From: an uncultured Curvibacter sp.
GTDB lineage: Bacteria > Pseudomonadota > Gammaproteobacteria > Burkholderiales > Burkholderiaceae_C
Reading direction: 5' to 3'
DNA: 58,391 bases
NCBI GenBank assembly: GCA_903834975.1
Contig: CAILKX010000024.1
Coordinates: 1-58,391, forward strand
Below, in pieces: positions 50,855 to 58,391 of the stretch (position 1 is its first letter; each line of letters begins with the position of its first letter). The notes below the pieces were generated by a model. The model was not told the origin of the DNA. It worked only from the letters and a program-made list of their open reading frames with translations, and made no database searches. The translations under genes and the position numbers were made by a program.

Positions 50855-51973
50855 ATGACCACAACCTTAGAAATTCCAAAGCCGCCTGCCTTGCTCAGCC
50901 GTTCAGGCTGGAGCGGCTTTTTATTGGCCTTGGTGCTCATCTGCTTGATGGCACCCGCCATGAACTTACTGGCCCCCGATGGCAGCTGGTGGCACCTCAG
51001 CGACTACGCGGTCGCCTTGATTGGCAAAATCATGTGCTACGCCATTGCCGCTTTGGCGATGGACTTGATCTGGGGTTTTGCGGGCATTTTGAGCCTGGGC
51101 CATGGCTTGTTCTTTGCCTTGGGTGGCTATGTCATGGGCATGTACCTGATGCGTCAAATTGGCCGCGACGGTAACTACAAAAGCGACTTGCCCGACTTCA
51201 TGGTGTTTTTGGATTGGAAGACCCTGCCTTGGCATTGGACCTTCTCCAACAGCTTCATCGCCACCTTGATTTTGGTGGTGGTCGTGCCGGCGGTCGTGGC
51301 TTGGGTGTTTGGTTTCTTCGCCTTTCGCTCGCGCATCAAAGGGGTTTACTTTTCCATCATCACGCAGGCTTTGACGTTTGCGGCGATGCTGTTGTTCTTT
51401 CGCAATGAAACGGGTTTTGGCGGCAACAACGGCTTCACCGACTTCAAGCGCATCTTGGGCATGCCCATCGCCACACCGGGCATGCGCATGGGCCTGTTTG
51501 TGCTGACCGGCTTGACCTTGATGGGTTTCTACTTGATGGCCCGGTGGTTGATGCGCTCCAAGTTTGGCCGCGTCTTGCAAGCCATTCGAGATGCGGAAAC
51601 CCGGGTCATGTTTTCTGGCTACAACCCGCTGCCTTACAAGCTCACCATTTGGACCCTGTCGGCGGTGATGTGCGGTGTGGCCGGTGCTTTGTATGTGCCC
51701 CAGGTGGGCATCATCAACCCCAGCGAAATGAGCACGGCCGCCTCGATTGAGATGGTGGTTTGGACGGCAGTAGGGGGCCGAGCCACCCTGATTGGCCCCA
51801 TCTTGGGCGCCTTCTTGGTCAACGGCGCCAAGAGTTGGCTGACCGTGGTGGCCCCTGAATTTTGGTTGTATTTCTTGGGCGCTTTGTTCATTGGTGTGAC
51901 CCTGTTTTTGCCCACCGGTGTGGTGGGCTTGATCAAGAAACTAAAGAAACTGCGCGGGGAGGGCCAACCATGA
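50855..51973 (+). CDS. urtC: Urea ABC transporter permease UrtC
   Basis: A 372-residue LivM-type permease with about ten transmembrane helices. Signatures are MDLIWGFAGILSLGHGLFFALGGYVMGMYL, seen here in parts such as GILSLGHGLFFALGG, FFAFRSRIKGVYFSIITQA, and NEMGFGGNNGFTDFK-like NETGFGGNNGFTDF. The cytoplasmic EAA-like loop is near LQAIRDAETRVMFSGYN. It starts 15 bases after urtB, and its stop overlaps urtD by four bases (ATGA). Confidence 0.96.
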   Translation: MTTTLEIPKPPALLSRSGWSGFLLALVLICLMAPAMNLLAPDGSWWHLSDYAVALIGKIMCYAIAALAMDLIWGFAGILSLGHGLFFALGGYVMGMYLMRQIGRDGNYKSDLPDFMVFLDWKTLPWHWTFSNSFIATLILVVVVPAVVAWVFGFFAFRSRIKGVYFSIITQALTFAAMLLFFRNETGFGGNNGFTDFKRILGMPIATPGMRMGLFVLTGLTLMGFYLMARWLMRSKFGRVLQAIRDAETRVMFSGYNPLPYKLTIWTLSAVMCGVAGALYVPQVGIINPSEMSTAASIEMVVWTAVGGRATLIGPILGAFLVNGAKSWLTVVAPEFWLYFLGALFIGVTLFLPTGVVGLIKKLKKLRGEGQP

Positions 51974-52746
51974 GCGTGGTGACCAACGACGAAGGCGTGA
52001 ATGTCGATCACGGTCGCATCCTGTATTTGGAAGACGTGAACGTGAGTTTTGATGGTTTTAAAGCCATCAACAACCTGTCGCTGGACATTGCGCCCGGCGA
52101 GTTGCGTTGCATCATTGGCCCCAACGGTGCCGGAAAAACCACGATGATGGACATCATCACCGGCAAAACCAAGCCCGATTCGGGCACGGTTTTCTTTGGC
52201 AGCACGATTGACTTGCTGCGCTACCGCGAGGCTGAAATTGCCCAGTTGGGCATAGGCCGTAAGTTCCAGAAACCCACCGTGTTTGAGAACCTCACGGTGT
52301 TCGAAAATCTGGAGCTGGCCTTGAAAACCGACAAAGGTTTTCGCGCTTCGATGTTCTTCAAATTGAACTCCGAGCAAACCGATCGTTTGGCCGAGGTCTT
52401 GCACACCATTCACTTGGCTGAACAGGTGACGCGGCAAGCAGGCAACCTGAGTCATGGCCAAAAGCAATGGCTAGAAATTGGCATGTTGTTGGTGCAAGAA
52501 CCCAAGTTGTTGTTGCTTGACGAACCGGTGGCGGGCATGACCGACGAGGAAACGGCGCGCACAGCGGAATTGTTTTTATCGCTGAAAGGCAAGCACTCCC
52601 TGATGGTGGTGGAACACGACATGGGCTTCATCAAAACCATTTCTGAGATCGTGACGGTGCTCTGCGATGGCTCGGTGCTGGCGCAAGGCACGCTGGATCA
52701 GGTGCAAGCCGATGAGCGCGTGATTGAGGTTTATTTGGGTCGCTGA
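51970..52746 (+). CDS. urtD: Urea ABC transporter ATP-binding protein UrtD
   Basis: A 258-residue LivG-type ATPase. Walker A is GPNGAGKTT, the Q-loop is in GRKFQKPTVFENLTVFENLELAL, the signature is LSHGQKQWLEIGM, Walker B is LLLLDEPVAGM, and the switch His is in VVEHDMGF. The start ATG at 51970 overlaps the urtC stop. The IGRKFQKPTVF region and the absence of the LivG C-terminal extension are typical of UrtD. Confidence 0.96.
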   Translation: MSVVTNDEGVNVDHGRILYLEDVNVSFDGFKAINNLSLDIAPGELRCIIGPNGAGKTTMMDIITGKTKPDSGTVFFGSTIDLLRYREAEIAQLGIGRKFQKPTVFENLTVFENLELALKTDKGFRASMFFKLNSEQTDRLAEVLHTIHLAEQVTRQAGNLSHGQKQWLEIGMLLVQEPKLLLLDEPVAGMTDEETARTAELFLSLKGKHSLMVVEHDMGFIKTISEIVTVLCDGSVLAQGTLDQVQADERVIEVYLGR

Positions 52747-52762
52747 TTGGCCGCCAAACGCT

Positions 52763-53455
52763 ATGCTCACAGTTCAAAACATCCATCAATATTACGGCGG
52801 TTCCAACATCTTGCGCGACGTGAGTCTGCAAGCGCCCTTGGGCCAAGTGACGTTGCTCTTGGGACGCAACGGCGTCGGTAAGACCACCTTGCTCAAATGC
52901 CTGATGGGCTTGGTGCCCATCCGCAGTGGGCACATTCAGTTGGATGGCCAACCGATAGAGAAGTTCACGCCCTATGAACGGGCCAAAGCAGGCATTGGTT
53001 ATGTGCCTCAAGGGCGTGAAATTTTTGCCCGCTTGACGGTGGAAGAAAACCTGCGCATGGGCTTGGCCACCCGGTCCGGACGCACCCCGATTCCCGCTGA
53101 GTTGTTTGAACTTTTCCCGATTCTGCAGCAGATGAAACACCGCCGCGGGGGTGATTTGTCGGGGGGGCAACAGCAACAACTGGCGATTGCCCGGGCCCTC
53201 GCCGCAGGTCCTAAATTGCTGATCTTGGACGAGCCCACCGAAGGCATTCAGCCCAGCATCATCAAAGACATTGGCCGCGTGATCCGCATGTTGGCGGACC
53301 GGGGCGACATGGCCATTTTGCTGTGCGAACAATATTACGATTTTGCAGAAGCCTTGGCCGATCACTATTGTGTGATGGAACGCGGTGAAGTGATCGCCAG
53401 CGGACCGGGCAGCGACATGCCAAGCAAGGGCATTCGCCAATTGGTGGCGATTTAA
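52763..53455 (+). CDS. urtE: Urea ABC transporter ATP-binding protein UrtE
   Basis: A 230-residue LivF-type ATPase. It starts MLTVQNIHQYYGGSNILRDV. Walker A is GRNGVGKTT, IGYVPQGREIFARLTVEENL holds the Q-loop, the signature is LSGGQQQQ, and Walker B is LLILDEPTEGIQPS. Instead of the usual switch histidine the corresponding region reads ILLCEQYYDFA, which is normal for LivF/UrtE. It is the last gene of the operon and converges on ureD with 39 bases between stops. Confidence 0.96.
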   Translation: MLTVQNIHQYYGGSNILRDVSLQAPLGQVTLLLGRNGVGKTTLLKCLMGLVPIRSGHIQLDGQPIEKFTPYERAKAGIGYVPQGREIFARLTVEENLRMGLATRSGRTPIPAELFELFPILQQMKHRRGGDLSGGQQQQLAIARALAAGPKLLILDEPTEGIQPSIIKDIGRVIRMLADRGDMAILLCEQYYDFAEALADHYCVMERGEVIASGPGSDMPSKGIRQLVAI

Positions 53456-53494
53456 CCCTGACTTTTAACCGAAGTCGACCGCCACCGTTTCACT

Positions 53495-54355
53495 TCACAT
53501 CGCCCAAATGCGCGGCGTGTTGTCGCTCAATTGGTGACCAACGCCCCACAGGTCTTGGCGCCATTGCAACCAAACGGTTTTCAACGTTTGCATCACGGGT
53601 TCCACTTGTGGACCCAAGACGCGCAACACCACCACTTGGTCGTTCGGACACGTGACCCCAGTCAAGGCAGCCAAAGGCATTTGCGCACTGATTTCACGGG
53701 CGCTGTTTAGGGCCAGTTCGACCCCTTTGTGCTGCTTGAGTTCGGCGCCACGCAACCAAAAGAGCGTGCCCACACAACGCATGCCGTGCAAACCCAGGCG
53801 GCTCTGCAGCCAACGTTGATCAAGGGCGGTATTGGCCGATAAGCACCCGCGCTCCAGCCAAACCCCAGGCACTTCCAGGTGTTGCCACAGGCTGCCGGTT
53901 TCAAACGGCTGATTCGCGTGCGGCAAACCGAGGGCGGTCACGTCCCAACCCATGATCTGTGCTGTGGGCGCCAATTGGGCGCGCACTTCGTTGCGCCCAC
54001 GGCAGGCGTTGTAGGCGATGGCCTCCAGGGGCAGCCATTCAAGGCGGCCTTCGTTGGCTACATTCAAAGTTGTTTTTTGGACCGCTTCGGCGTCAGCAGA
54101 ACGGTAAAAACGCGTCGCGCCGGGCGTGGTCATGAGGCCGTGAGCACCGGGCTCAACATGGACATTAAGTTCTAGGGTGTCTCCGCCCACAAGCCCACTC
54201 GGGGGGTGCACCAAGACGTTATGGCAAATGGCAGGGCCTTCAGGATAAAGGCTTTGCAAGATGCGCAGCGGCCCTTGGTGCAGGTAGCGGGCCACGGTTT
54301 GACGGCCTGCTTGATTGAGTGAGTAGCGCAGATCCAGTTGCGCGTGCCAAGACAT
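53495..54355 (-). CDS. ureD: Urease accessory protein UreD, separated from the other ure genes
   Basis: A 286-residue maturation protein with the family motifs PSGLVGGDTLELNVHVEPGAHGLMTTPGATRFYRS (parts such as GLVGGD and TTPGATRFY), LEWLPLEAIAYNA and RGRNEVRAQL. UreD (UreH) is the scaffold that docks UreF/UreG on the apo-urease. It is usually directly before ureA. Here it lies 5.7 kb away beyond urtABCDE, on the ureA strand. It begins just after the porin terminator with 17 bases of spacer, so its own promoter is not obvious. Confidence 0.95.
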   Translation of the reverse strand: MSWHAQLDLRYSLNQAGRQTVARYLHQGPLRILQSLYPEGPAICHNVLVHPPSGLVGGDTLELNVHVEPGAHGLMTTPGATRFYRSADAEAVQKTTLNVANEGRLEWLPLEAIAYNACRGRNEVRAQLAPTAQIMGWDVTALGLPHANQPFETGSLWQHLEVPGVWLERGCLSANTALDQRWLQSRLGLHGMRCVGTLFWLRGAELKQHKGVELALNSAREISAQMPLAALTGVTCPNDQVVVLRVLGPQVEPVMQTLKTVWLQWRQDLWGVGHQLSDNTPRIWAM

Positions 54356-54372
54356 GAAAAAAATTTCCCATT

Positions 54373-54405
54373 AAAAAAGGCATTTGGGAACGAGTCCCAA
54401 ATGCC
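54373..54405 (-). terminator. Strong intrinsic terminator of the porin gene
   Basis: AAGGCATTTGGGA and its complement TCCCAAATGCCTT flank a five-base loop, a perfect 13-pair stem. On the minus strand it is followed by a run of six T that includes the end of the stem. It lies 24 bases after the porin stop and directly before ureD. Confidence 0.92.
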
Positions 54406-54428
54406 TTGTGCCCTAAAAAAAGGGGTGA

Positions 54429-55445
54429 TTAGAACTTGTGACGAATACCCACGCCGTAGCTGTCGCCTGTCGCGTAGGTGGTGATCTTATCGTTCATGTA
54501 GTTGGCATAAACGTCGGTGCGAGCCGAGAGTTTGTAGTCATAGCCAATGGTGGCGGTTTGACGGGTCTTGCCTGCATCGACCTTGGTGCTGGCGTAGTCG
54601 GCCATGATGCTGCCGCCGCCCGCAGGGATGGAAGCGCCCACCGAGTTGGTTTTGGTCGAAATGGACGAGCCGCTGGCCTTGGCAGAACCGGTGGTGGCGT
54701 AAAACTTGACCACGGACAAGTCGTAAGAGCCGCCGATCATCCAGTCGTTTTTGGTCACGCTGTAAGCGGTGCTGGTGCCAGGGTTAGACAATTGGTCTTG
54801 TTCAACAAAACCAGTCAAAGCCAAGGGACCTGCGAAGTACAAGAAGTTACCACCGATGTTGCTCTTGCTTTGACCGGCAATACCGCCGATTTGGTAATGC
54901 AAGTTGGCTGACAAGCCACCGAAGTTGGGGGTGGAGTAAATGACTTCGTTGTTCCAACCAGTGTCAGAAGGCGAAGTGGCCGACCAGCCGGTGCCGTTGA
55001 ACAAAGGCACGTTGGCGTGCAACACCAAAGGAGCGTAGGTGAAAGAATCGCCGAAGGGATTGAAAATCACCGTGGGCAAGAAGTTGGGCGCCAAACCGCG
55101 GCCCAACAACACCGTACCGAAACCACCGCTCAAAGACACGTTGGCGTCGCGTGAGAACAAGGTGTCACCCGAAAAACGGCCTGAACCGCCATTGGCGTTG
55201 TTGAAAAAGCCGTCCAAAGCAAAGCTGGCCTTCAAGCCGCCGCCCAAGTCTTCAGTGCCTGCAAAACCAAACCAAGGGGTGGTCATGCCACCGCTAACCG
55301 ATTGGGTCGCAGCCGCTTTGTCACCGGCCATGCGAATGGAGGCAACGCCTTCGTCCATCGTGCCTTGGACTTTCACCGAGGACTGGGCTTGCGCCAAGCA
55401 GGCCATGCTGGCCAAGGTGATCGCGGTCAAAAGTTGCTTTTTCAT
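54429..55445 (-). CDS. Gram-negative general porin
   Basis: A 338-residue outer-membrane beta-barrel. The signal peptide is KKQLLTAITLASMACLAQAQ. The mature N-terminus SSVKVQGTMDEGVAS, TTPWFGFAGTEDLGGGLKASFALDG and the terminal phenylalanine (GIRHKF) are those of 16-strand trimeric porins of Burkholderiales. AGGAG precedes the ATG with normal spacing. It follows the ABC permease by 51 bases with no visible terminator between, so it may belong to that operon and supply the outer-membrane pore for the same solute. Confidence 0.92.
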   Translation of the reverse strand: MKKQLLTAITLASMACLAQAQSSVKVQGTMDEGVASIRMAGDKAAATQSVSGGMTTPWFGFAGTEDLGGGLKASFALDGFFNNANGGSGRFSGDTLFSRDANVSLSGGFGTVLLGRGLAPNFLPTVIFNPFGDSFTYAPLVLHANVPLFNGTGWSATSPSDTGWNNEVIYSTPNFGGLSANLHYQIGGIAGQSKSNIGGNFLYFAGPLALTGFVEQDQLSNPGTSTAYSVTKNDWMIGGSYDLSVVKFYATTGSAKASGSSISTKTNSVGASIPAGGGSIMADYASTKVDAGKTRQTATIGYDYKLSARTDVYANYMNDKITTYATGDSYGVGIRHKF

Positions 55446-55496
55446 ATTTACTTACTCCTGGTTAAAAAAACGAACACAACAAAAAATCAATTCGAC

Positions 55497-56264
55497 TCAT
55501 TGGGCGTTGGAGCCCCGATGGGCCCAGGCGGTGGTGTGCCGCTCCACCCAGCTGAACAATTCATACATGACCATGGCCATGGCCCCCACCACCACCAAAC
55601 CGGCAAAGGCCAAGCCCATTTGCATGGAGGAGCCCGCCGAGATCATCAGGTAGCCAATGCCTTCGTTGGCCGCGGTCATTTCAGACACGGTGGTGCCCAC
55701 AAAGGCGAGCGTGATGGCCACTTTGAGAGAACCATAAAAATAGGGCAAGGAGCGGGGCAACCCCACTTTGACGAGCACGTCCCAGCGCTTGGCACCGAGC
55801 ACGCGCAGCACATCTTCGAGTTCGGGCTCCAGCGTGGCGAGTCCGGTGGCAATGTTCACCATGATGGGAAAGAAGCTGATCAGAAACGCCGTCAGAATGG
55901 CTGGGCCCGCGCCAATGCCAAACCAAACCACCAAGATCGGCACAAAAGCCGCCTTGGGCAGCGCGTTGAAGGCCGTCATCAAGGGGTAAACAGCGGCGTA
56001 GGCCAAACGGGAGCTGCCAATCACAAAACCCAGCAAAACGCCGACCACAATCGCCAGGCCAAAGCCACTCATCGTCACCCAAAAGGTGCGCCAAGCATGG
56101 CCGGCAATGATGCCTTTGAATTCATTGAGTTGTTCGGCGATGCGCAAGGGGCTTGGGAAAATGAATTCGGACACATTCAAGCCCGTGCACAACACTTGCC
56201 ACAAGACAATCACCGCGATGAGCAGCACCCATGGGGCGCATTTTTCTAAGGTTTTGGTGTTCAT
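55497..56264 (-). CDS. ABC transporter permease, SsuC/TauC/NrtB type
   Basis: A 255-residue inner-membrane permease with six predicted helices (LLIAVIVLWQVLCTGLNV on). The cytoplasmic EAA loop reads EPELEDVLRVLGAKRWDVLVKVGLP and contacts the ATPase. LPKAAFVPILVVWFGIG is a BPD-transporter hallmark. Members import nitrate, sulfonates, taurine, pyrimidines or related small compounds. The ATG at 56264 is chosen over a TTG two codons upstream. It follows the ATPase gene by ten bases. Confidence 0.9.
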   Translation of the reverse strand: MNTKTLEKCAPWVLLIAVIVLWQVLCTGLNVSEFIFPSPLRIAEQLNEFKGIIAGHAWRTFWVTMSGFGLAIVVGVLLGFVIGSSRLAYAAVYPLMTAFNALPKAAFVPILVVWFGIGAGPAILTAFLISFFPIMVNIATGLATLEPELEDVLRVLGAKRWDVLVKVGLPRSLPYFYGSLKVAITLAFVGTTVSEMTAANEGIGYLMISAGSSMQMGLAFAGLVVVGAMAMVMYELFSWVERHTTAWAHRGSNAQ

Positions 56265-56274
56265 GTTCAAACCT

Positions 56275-57090
56275 TTAAGCCGCTGGCTTTCTCACGGCGC
56301 CAATGTGTTCGCGCAACTCGAACACCAAATCGCCAAACGCTTTGGAATAGGTGAGTTCCAGCTCACGTGGCCTTGGCAAATCGATGTCGCGTTTCACCAC
56401 AAATCGACCAGGGCTTTTGCTCATCACATAAACCGTGTCGGCCAAAAAAACAGATTCGCGCAAATCGTGCGTGACCAAAATCACGTTGAACTGTTGCTCG
56501 GCCTGCAAGTCACGCAAAATGCACCAGAGCTCCTCGCGGGTAAAGGCGTCCAAAGCGCCAAAAGGTTCGTCGAGCAAGAGCATCTGTGGCTCATGAATCA
56601 AGGCCCGGCAAATGCTGGCGCGTTGTTGCATGCCGCCAGAAAGCTGCCATGGGAACTTGTCCTCGTAACCGGCCAAGCCCACTTTTTGCAGCAAGGCGCG
56701 GGCACGTGCTTCAAATTCAGGGCGTTTCTTTTTGAACTGGCCGCGGTAAGGCTCTACGATTTCCAGCGGCAACAACACATTCTCGACCGTGGTGCGCCAA
56801 GGAAGCAAAGACGGTGCTTGAAAGGCCATGCCCGAAATTTTTAGGGGGCCGGTGACGGCTTGGCCATCGATGCGGATACTGCCCTTGGAGGGCATTTTCA
56901 AACCCGTGGTCAACTTCATGAAGGTCGATTTGCCGCAGCCTGACGGCCCCACGATGGCGATGAATTCGCCCCGTTGGACTTGCAGATCGATGCCCTCGAC
57001 CGCATAGTGGCCTTGGGCCAGCAGCTCGTCGTTGTAGGCCAGCCAAACGTCTTTGAATTCAACGAATGGCGCTTTCATGGCGTCACTCAT
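56275..57090 (-). CDS. ABC transporter ATP-binding protein, SsuB/TauB/NrtD type
   Basis: A 271-residue ATPase. Walker A is GPSGCGKST, the Q-loop is in SGMAFQAPSLLPWRTTVENVLLPLE, the signature is LSGGMQQR, Walker B is MLLLDEPFGALD, and the switch histidine is in LVTHDLRE. The start overlaps the binding-protein stop (ATGA). Order binding protein-ATPase-permease is standard for this importer class. Confidence 0.92.
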   Translation of the reverse strand: MSDAMKAPFVEFKDVWLAYNDELLAQGHYAVEGIDLQVQRGEFIAIVGPSGCGKSTFMKLTTGLKMPSKGSIRIDGQAVTGPLKISGMAFQAPSLLPWRTTVENVLLPLEIVEPYRGQFKKKRPEFEARARALLQKVGLAGYEDKFPWQLSGGMQQRASICRALIHEPQMLLLDEPFGALDAFTREELWCILRDLQAEQQFNVILVTHDLRESVFLADTVYVMSKSPGRFVVKRDIDLPRPRELELTYSKAFGDLVFELREHIGAVRKPAA

Positions 57091-58139
57091 TTTTTAGGCA
57101 GAACGTCCAGCTCTTTGGCCGTGGGCAGGTAAGCCGCGCTCCACAACACATCGGGATTGACGCGGGACTTGGTGGCGAAGGCGTCCGACACTTGTGAGGC
57201 CATCAAAGACAAACGACCCGGGTTCAGCTGGCCAAAGCCCTCAGCGCGGGCGTCGGGGCTGTTGACCACGGTGTCAATGGCCAATTTGAGTCGACGGGTT
57301 TCCAGGTCGGTGTTGACGATGCCGTCGCGTTCCTTCACAAAAGCCACGGCAGCGCTGGGGTTGGCAATGACTTCCTTGGCCCCTTTGGTGAAAGCCTTCA
57401 GGAAGGCTTTCACCGCGGCGGGGTTTTCTTTCAGCAATTTGGGTGAGGCGATGATGACGTTGCCATACAACTTCACGCCATGGCTGGCATAGGGCAGGAT
57501 GGTCACGTCCTCCGCCTTGACGCCACGGGCTTCCAGGTTCAACAGCGAGGTGAAGGTGAAGCCGGTGATGGCGTCCACGTCACCGCGGACCAACATGGTT
57601 TCGCGCAAGGGCGGGTCCATCGTGGTCCATTGCACGCTGTTCACATTGTTGGCTTTGGCAAAAATGGGGAAGGCACGGCGACCGGCGTCAAACACCGGCG
57701 CCCCCAGTTTTTTGCCACTCAGGTCGGCGGTCGACTGGATGCCTGATTTTTTCAAGGCCATGACCGAAGCGGGGGTGTTGTTGTAGACCACCATGACCGC
57801 CACAGGCTTGTTGGGCACGTCGGGGTTGTTGGCCCAGAATTCCATCAAGGCCGCCAAATCGGCAAAGCCCATGTCGTAGTTACCGGTGGCCACGCGTTGC
57901 ACGGCGACCCCCGATCCGTTGCCCGCATCGATCGTGACGTCGAGGTTGGCGTCTTTGAAATAGCCTTTGGCCGTGGGCAACAAGAAAAAAGCCGAAGGGC
58001 CTTCAAAGCGCCAGTCGAGTTGGAATTTGATCGGGGTGGGTGCACTGCTCTGCGCCAAGGCGGTCTGGGTTAACAGCGGCACAGTCAAAGCAGCCACGCT
58101 GCAACCAAGAGCCAAGACGAGGGAACGACGAACATTCAT
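57087..58139 (-). CDS. ABC transporter substrate-binding protein, NMT1/THI5-like
   Basis: A 350-residue periplasmic protein. The signal peptide spans about residues 1-30 (RRSLVLALGCSVAALTVPLL, cleavage near ALAQ). The mature part opens with IKFQLDWRFEGPSAFFLLPTAKGYF, shown by QLDWRFEG and AKGYFKDANLDV, and has GNGSGVAVQRVATGNYDMGFAD, which fits the NMT1-like periplasmic family. Substrate cannot be told: nitrate, sulfonate, taurine, pyrimidine and other nitrogen compounds are all bound by family members. The ATG at 58139 is favoured by the signal peptide; an ATG at 58154 is possible. Confidence 0.88.
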   Translation of the reverse strand: MNVRRSLVLALGCSVAALTVPLLTQTALAQSSAPTPIKFQLDWRFEGPSAFFLLPTAKGYFKDANLDVTIDAGNGSGVAVQRVATGNYDMGFADLAALMEFWANNPDVPNKPVAVMVVYNNTPASVMALKKSGIQSTADLSGKKLGAPVFDAGRRAFPIFAKANNVNSVQWTTMDPPLRETMLVRGDVDAITGFTFTSLLNLEARGVKAEDVTILPYASHGVKLYGNVIIASPKLLKENPAAVKAFLKAFTKGAKEVIANPSAAVAFVKERDGIVNTDLETRRLKLAIDTVVNSPDARAEGFGQLNPGRLSLMASQVSDAFATKSRVNPDVLWSAAYLPTAKELDVLPKK

Positions 58140-58213
58140 AGCAACAAAATCCATAAGTGGGTGTCTTTGCAACAGCAAGAAAAGTGCCTGCTTTTTAGGC
58201 TGGCTTGCGCCTA

Positions 58214-58278
58214 TTTGGTGCATCCGTCCCCCGGTTTAAGGGGCTTCCTGGTGCCAAAGGGGCAAAATATGCACCAAA
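58214..58278. promoter_or_regulatory. Operator-like inverted repeat pair at the ABC operon promoter
   Basis: TTTGGTGCAT (58214-58223) and its exact complement ATGCACCAAA (58269-58278) lie 45 bases apart. The second copy covers the predicted transcription start and the first lies about 50 bases into the leader. A related half-site, TGGTGCC, lies between them at 58250-58256. The spacing of about 55 bases (roughly five helical turns) fits paired repressor sites. Confidence 0.5.
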
Positions 58279-58307
58279 ACTGTATATAAGGTTAAGGAAT
58301 GGGTCAA
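58279..58307 (-). promoter_or_regulatory. Sigma-70-like promoter of the NMT1-type ABC operon
   Basis: On the minus strand TTGACC (58307-58302) and TACAGT (58284-58279) are separated by 17 bases. Transcription would start near 58272, giving a leader of about 130 bases before the binding-protein start. Confidence 0.6.
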
Positions 58308-58318
58308 GCTGTAACAGC

Positions 58319-58343
58319 ATGAAGGGGGTGATTGCCCCTTCAT
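58319..58343. promoter_or_regulatory. 25-base hairpin/inverted repeat upstream of the ABC operon promoter
   Basis: ATGAAGGGG-GTGATTG-CCCCTTCAT is a perfect nine-pair inverted repeat with a seven-base centre. It lies about 12 bases upstream of the -35 box of the minus-strand promoter. No T run follows on either side, so an activator-binding site is more likely than a terminator. Confidence 0.45.
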
Positions 58344-58391
58344 TCCTTTCACTTTTGTTGCGTTTTTGCACATGAAGCGAGTCCGTAAAAA

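Noticed and set aside
58140-58272. Riboswitch (TPP or guanidine class) in the leader of the NMT1-type ABC operon
   Set aside because: The leader is about 130 bases and has a CCCC/GGGG hairpin near an ACGG, but I cannot find the conserved cores of the TPP, guanidine-I, -II or -III classes. A covariance-model scan (Infernal against Rfam) would settle it.

Overview
The window looks like chromosomal backbone of a betaproteobacterium of the order Burkholderiales, most likely family Comamonadaceae (a freshwater Limnohabitans/Rhodoferax-like organism is my best guess, from family resemblance and gene order only). The evidence is the sucA-sucB-lpdA-zapE block, the run ndk-rlmN-pilF-rodZ-ispG-hisS-yfgM-bamB-der-hfq-hflX-hflK-hflC-yjeT-hisZ-purA, a separate hisZ gene, and a full urea transport plus urease locus. 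I see no tRNA or rRNA gene, insertion sequence, prophage, integrase or CRISPR array, and no stretch over 300 bases without a gene.

Layout. 1-4755: end of a probable acyltransferase, a MarR-like regulator, then hslR and a ferredoxin-type reductase on the minus strand, and a nucleoside-sugar-epimerase-like protein overlapping glycerate kinase. 4939-12408: the 2-oxoglutarate dehydrogenase complex (E1, E2, E3), then zapE and a small exported coiled-coil protein of unknown role. 12431-14378: bamD and rluD, divergent. 14570-34125: a long plus-strand tract of core genes for chromosome segregation, rRNA and tRNA modification, isoprenoid and histidyl-tRNA synthesis, outer-membrane assembly, GTPases, Hfq, the HflKC membrane protease regulator, purine synthesis and a Cys/Met-metabolism PLP enzyme. 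34102-38273: a tesA-like esterase divergent from a ybbA-like ABC ATPase, suhB, trmJ and cysE. 38357-43220 (minus): panD, two small-metabolite exporters with an NTF2-fold protein between them, an MFS tricarboxylate-type carrier and ispB.

43471-54355 is a nitrogen-scavenging island. ureABCEFG reads leftward and urtABCDE (high-affinity urea ABC importer) reads rightward from a shared 190-base spacer. ureD lies at the far end of urt, converging on it. The spacer carries two back-to-back sigma-54 promoter matches, one for each operon. This implies joint control by the nitrogen-limitation system (NtrC/RpoN), so that urea is imported by UrtABCDE and hydrolysed by UreABC, which UreDEFG matures with nickel. 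54429-58139 (minus) is an NMT1-type ABC importer followed by a porin; it has a sigma-70-like promoter with a symmetric operator-like repeat.

I did not find a convincing undescribed multi-gene system. The most notable signals are regulatory and structural: the paired sigma-54 promoters, a bamD promoter and palindrome placed inside the rluD 5' region, a bamD terminator buried in the opposite gene's coding end, the operator pair at the ABC operon, and an unusual abundance of short in-frame tandem repeats across otherwise ordinary genes.
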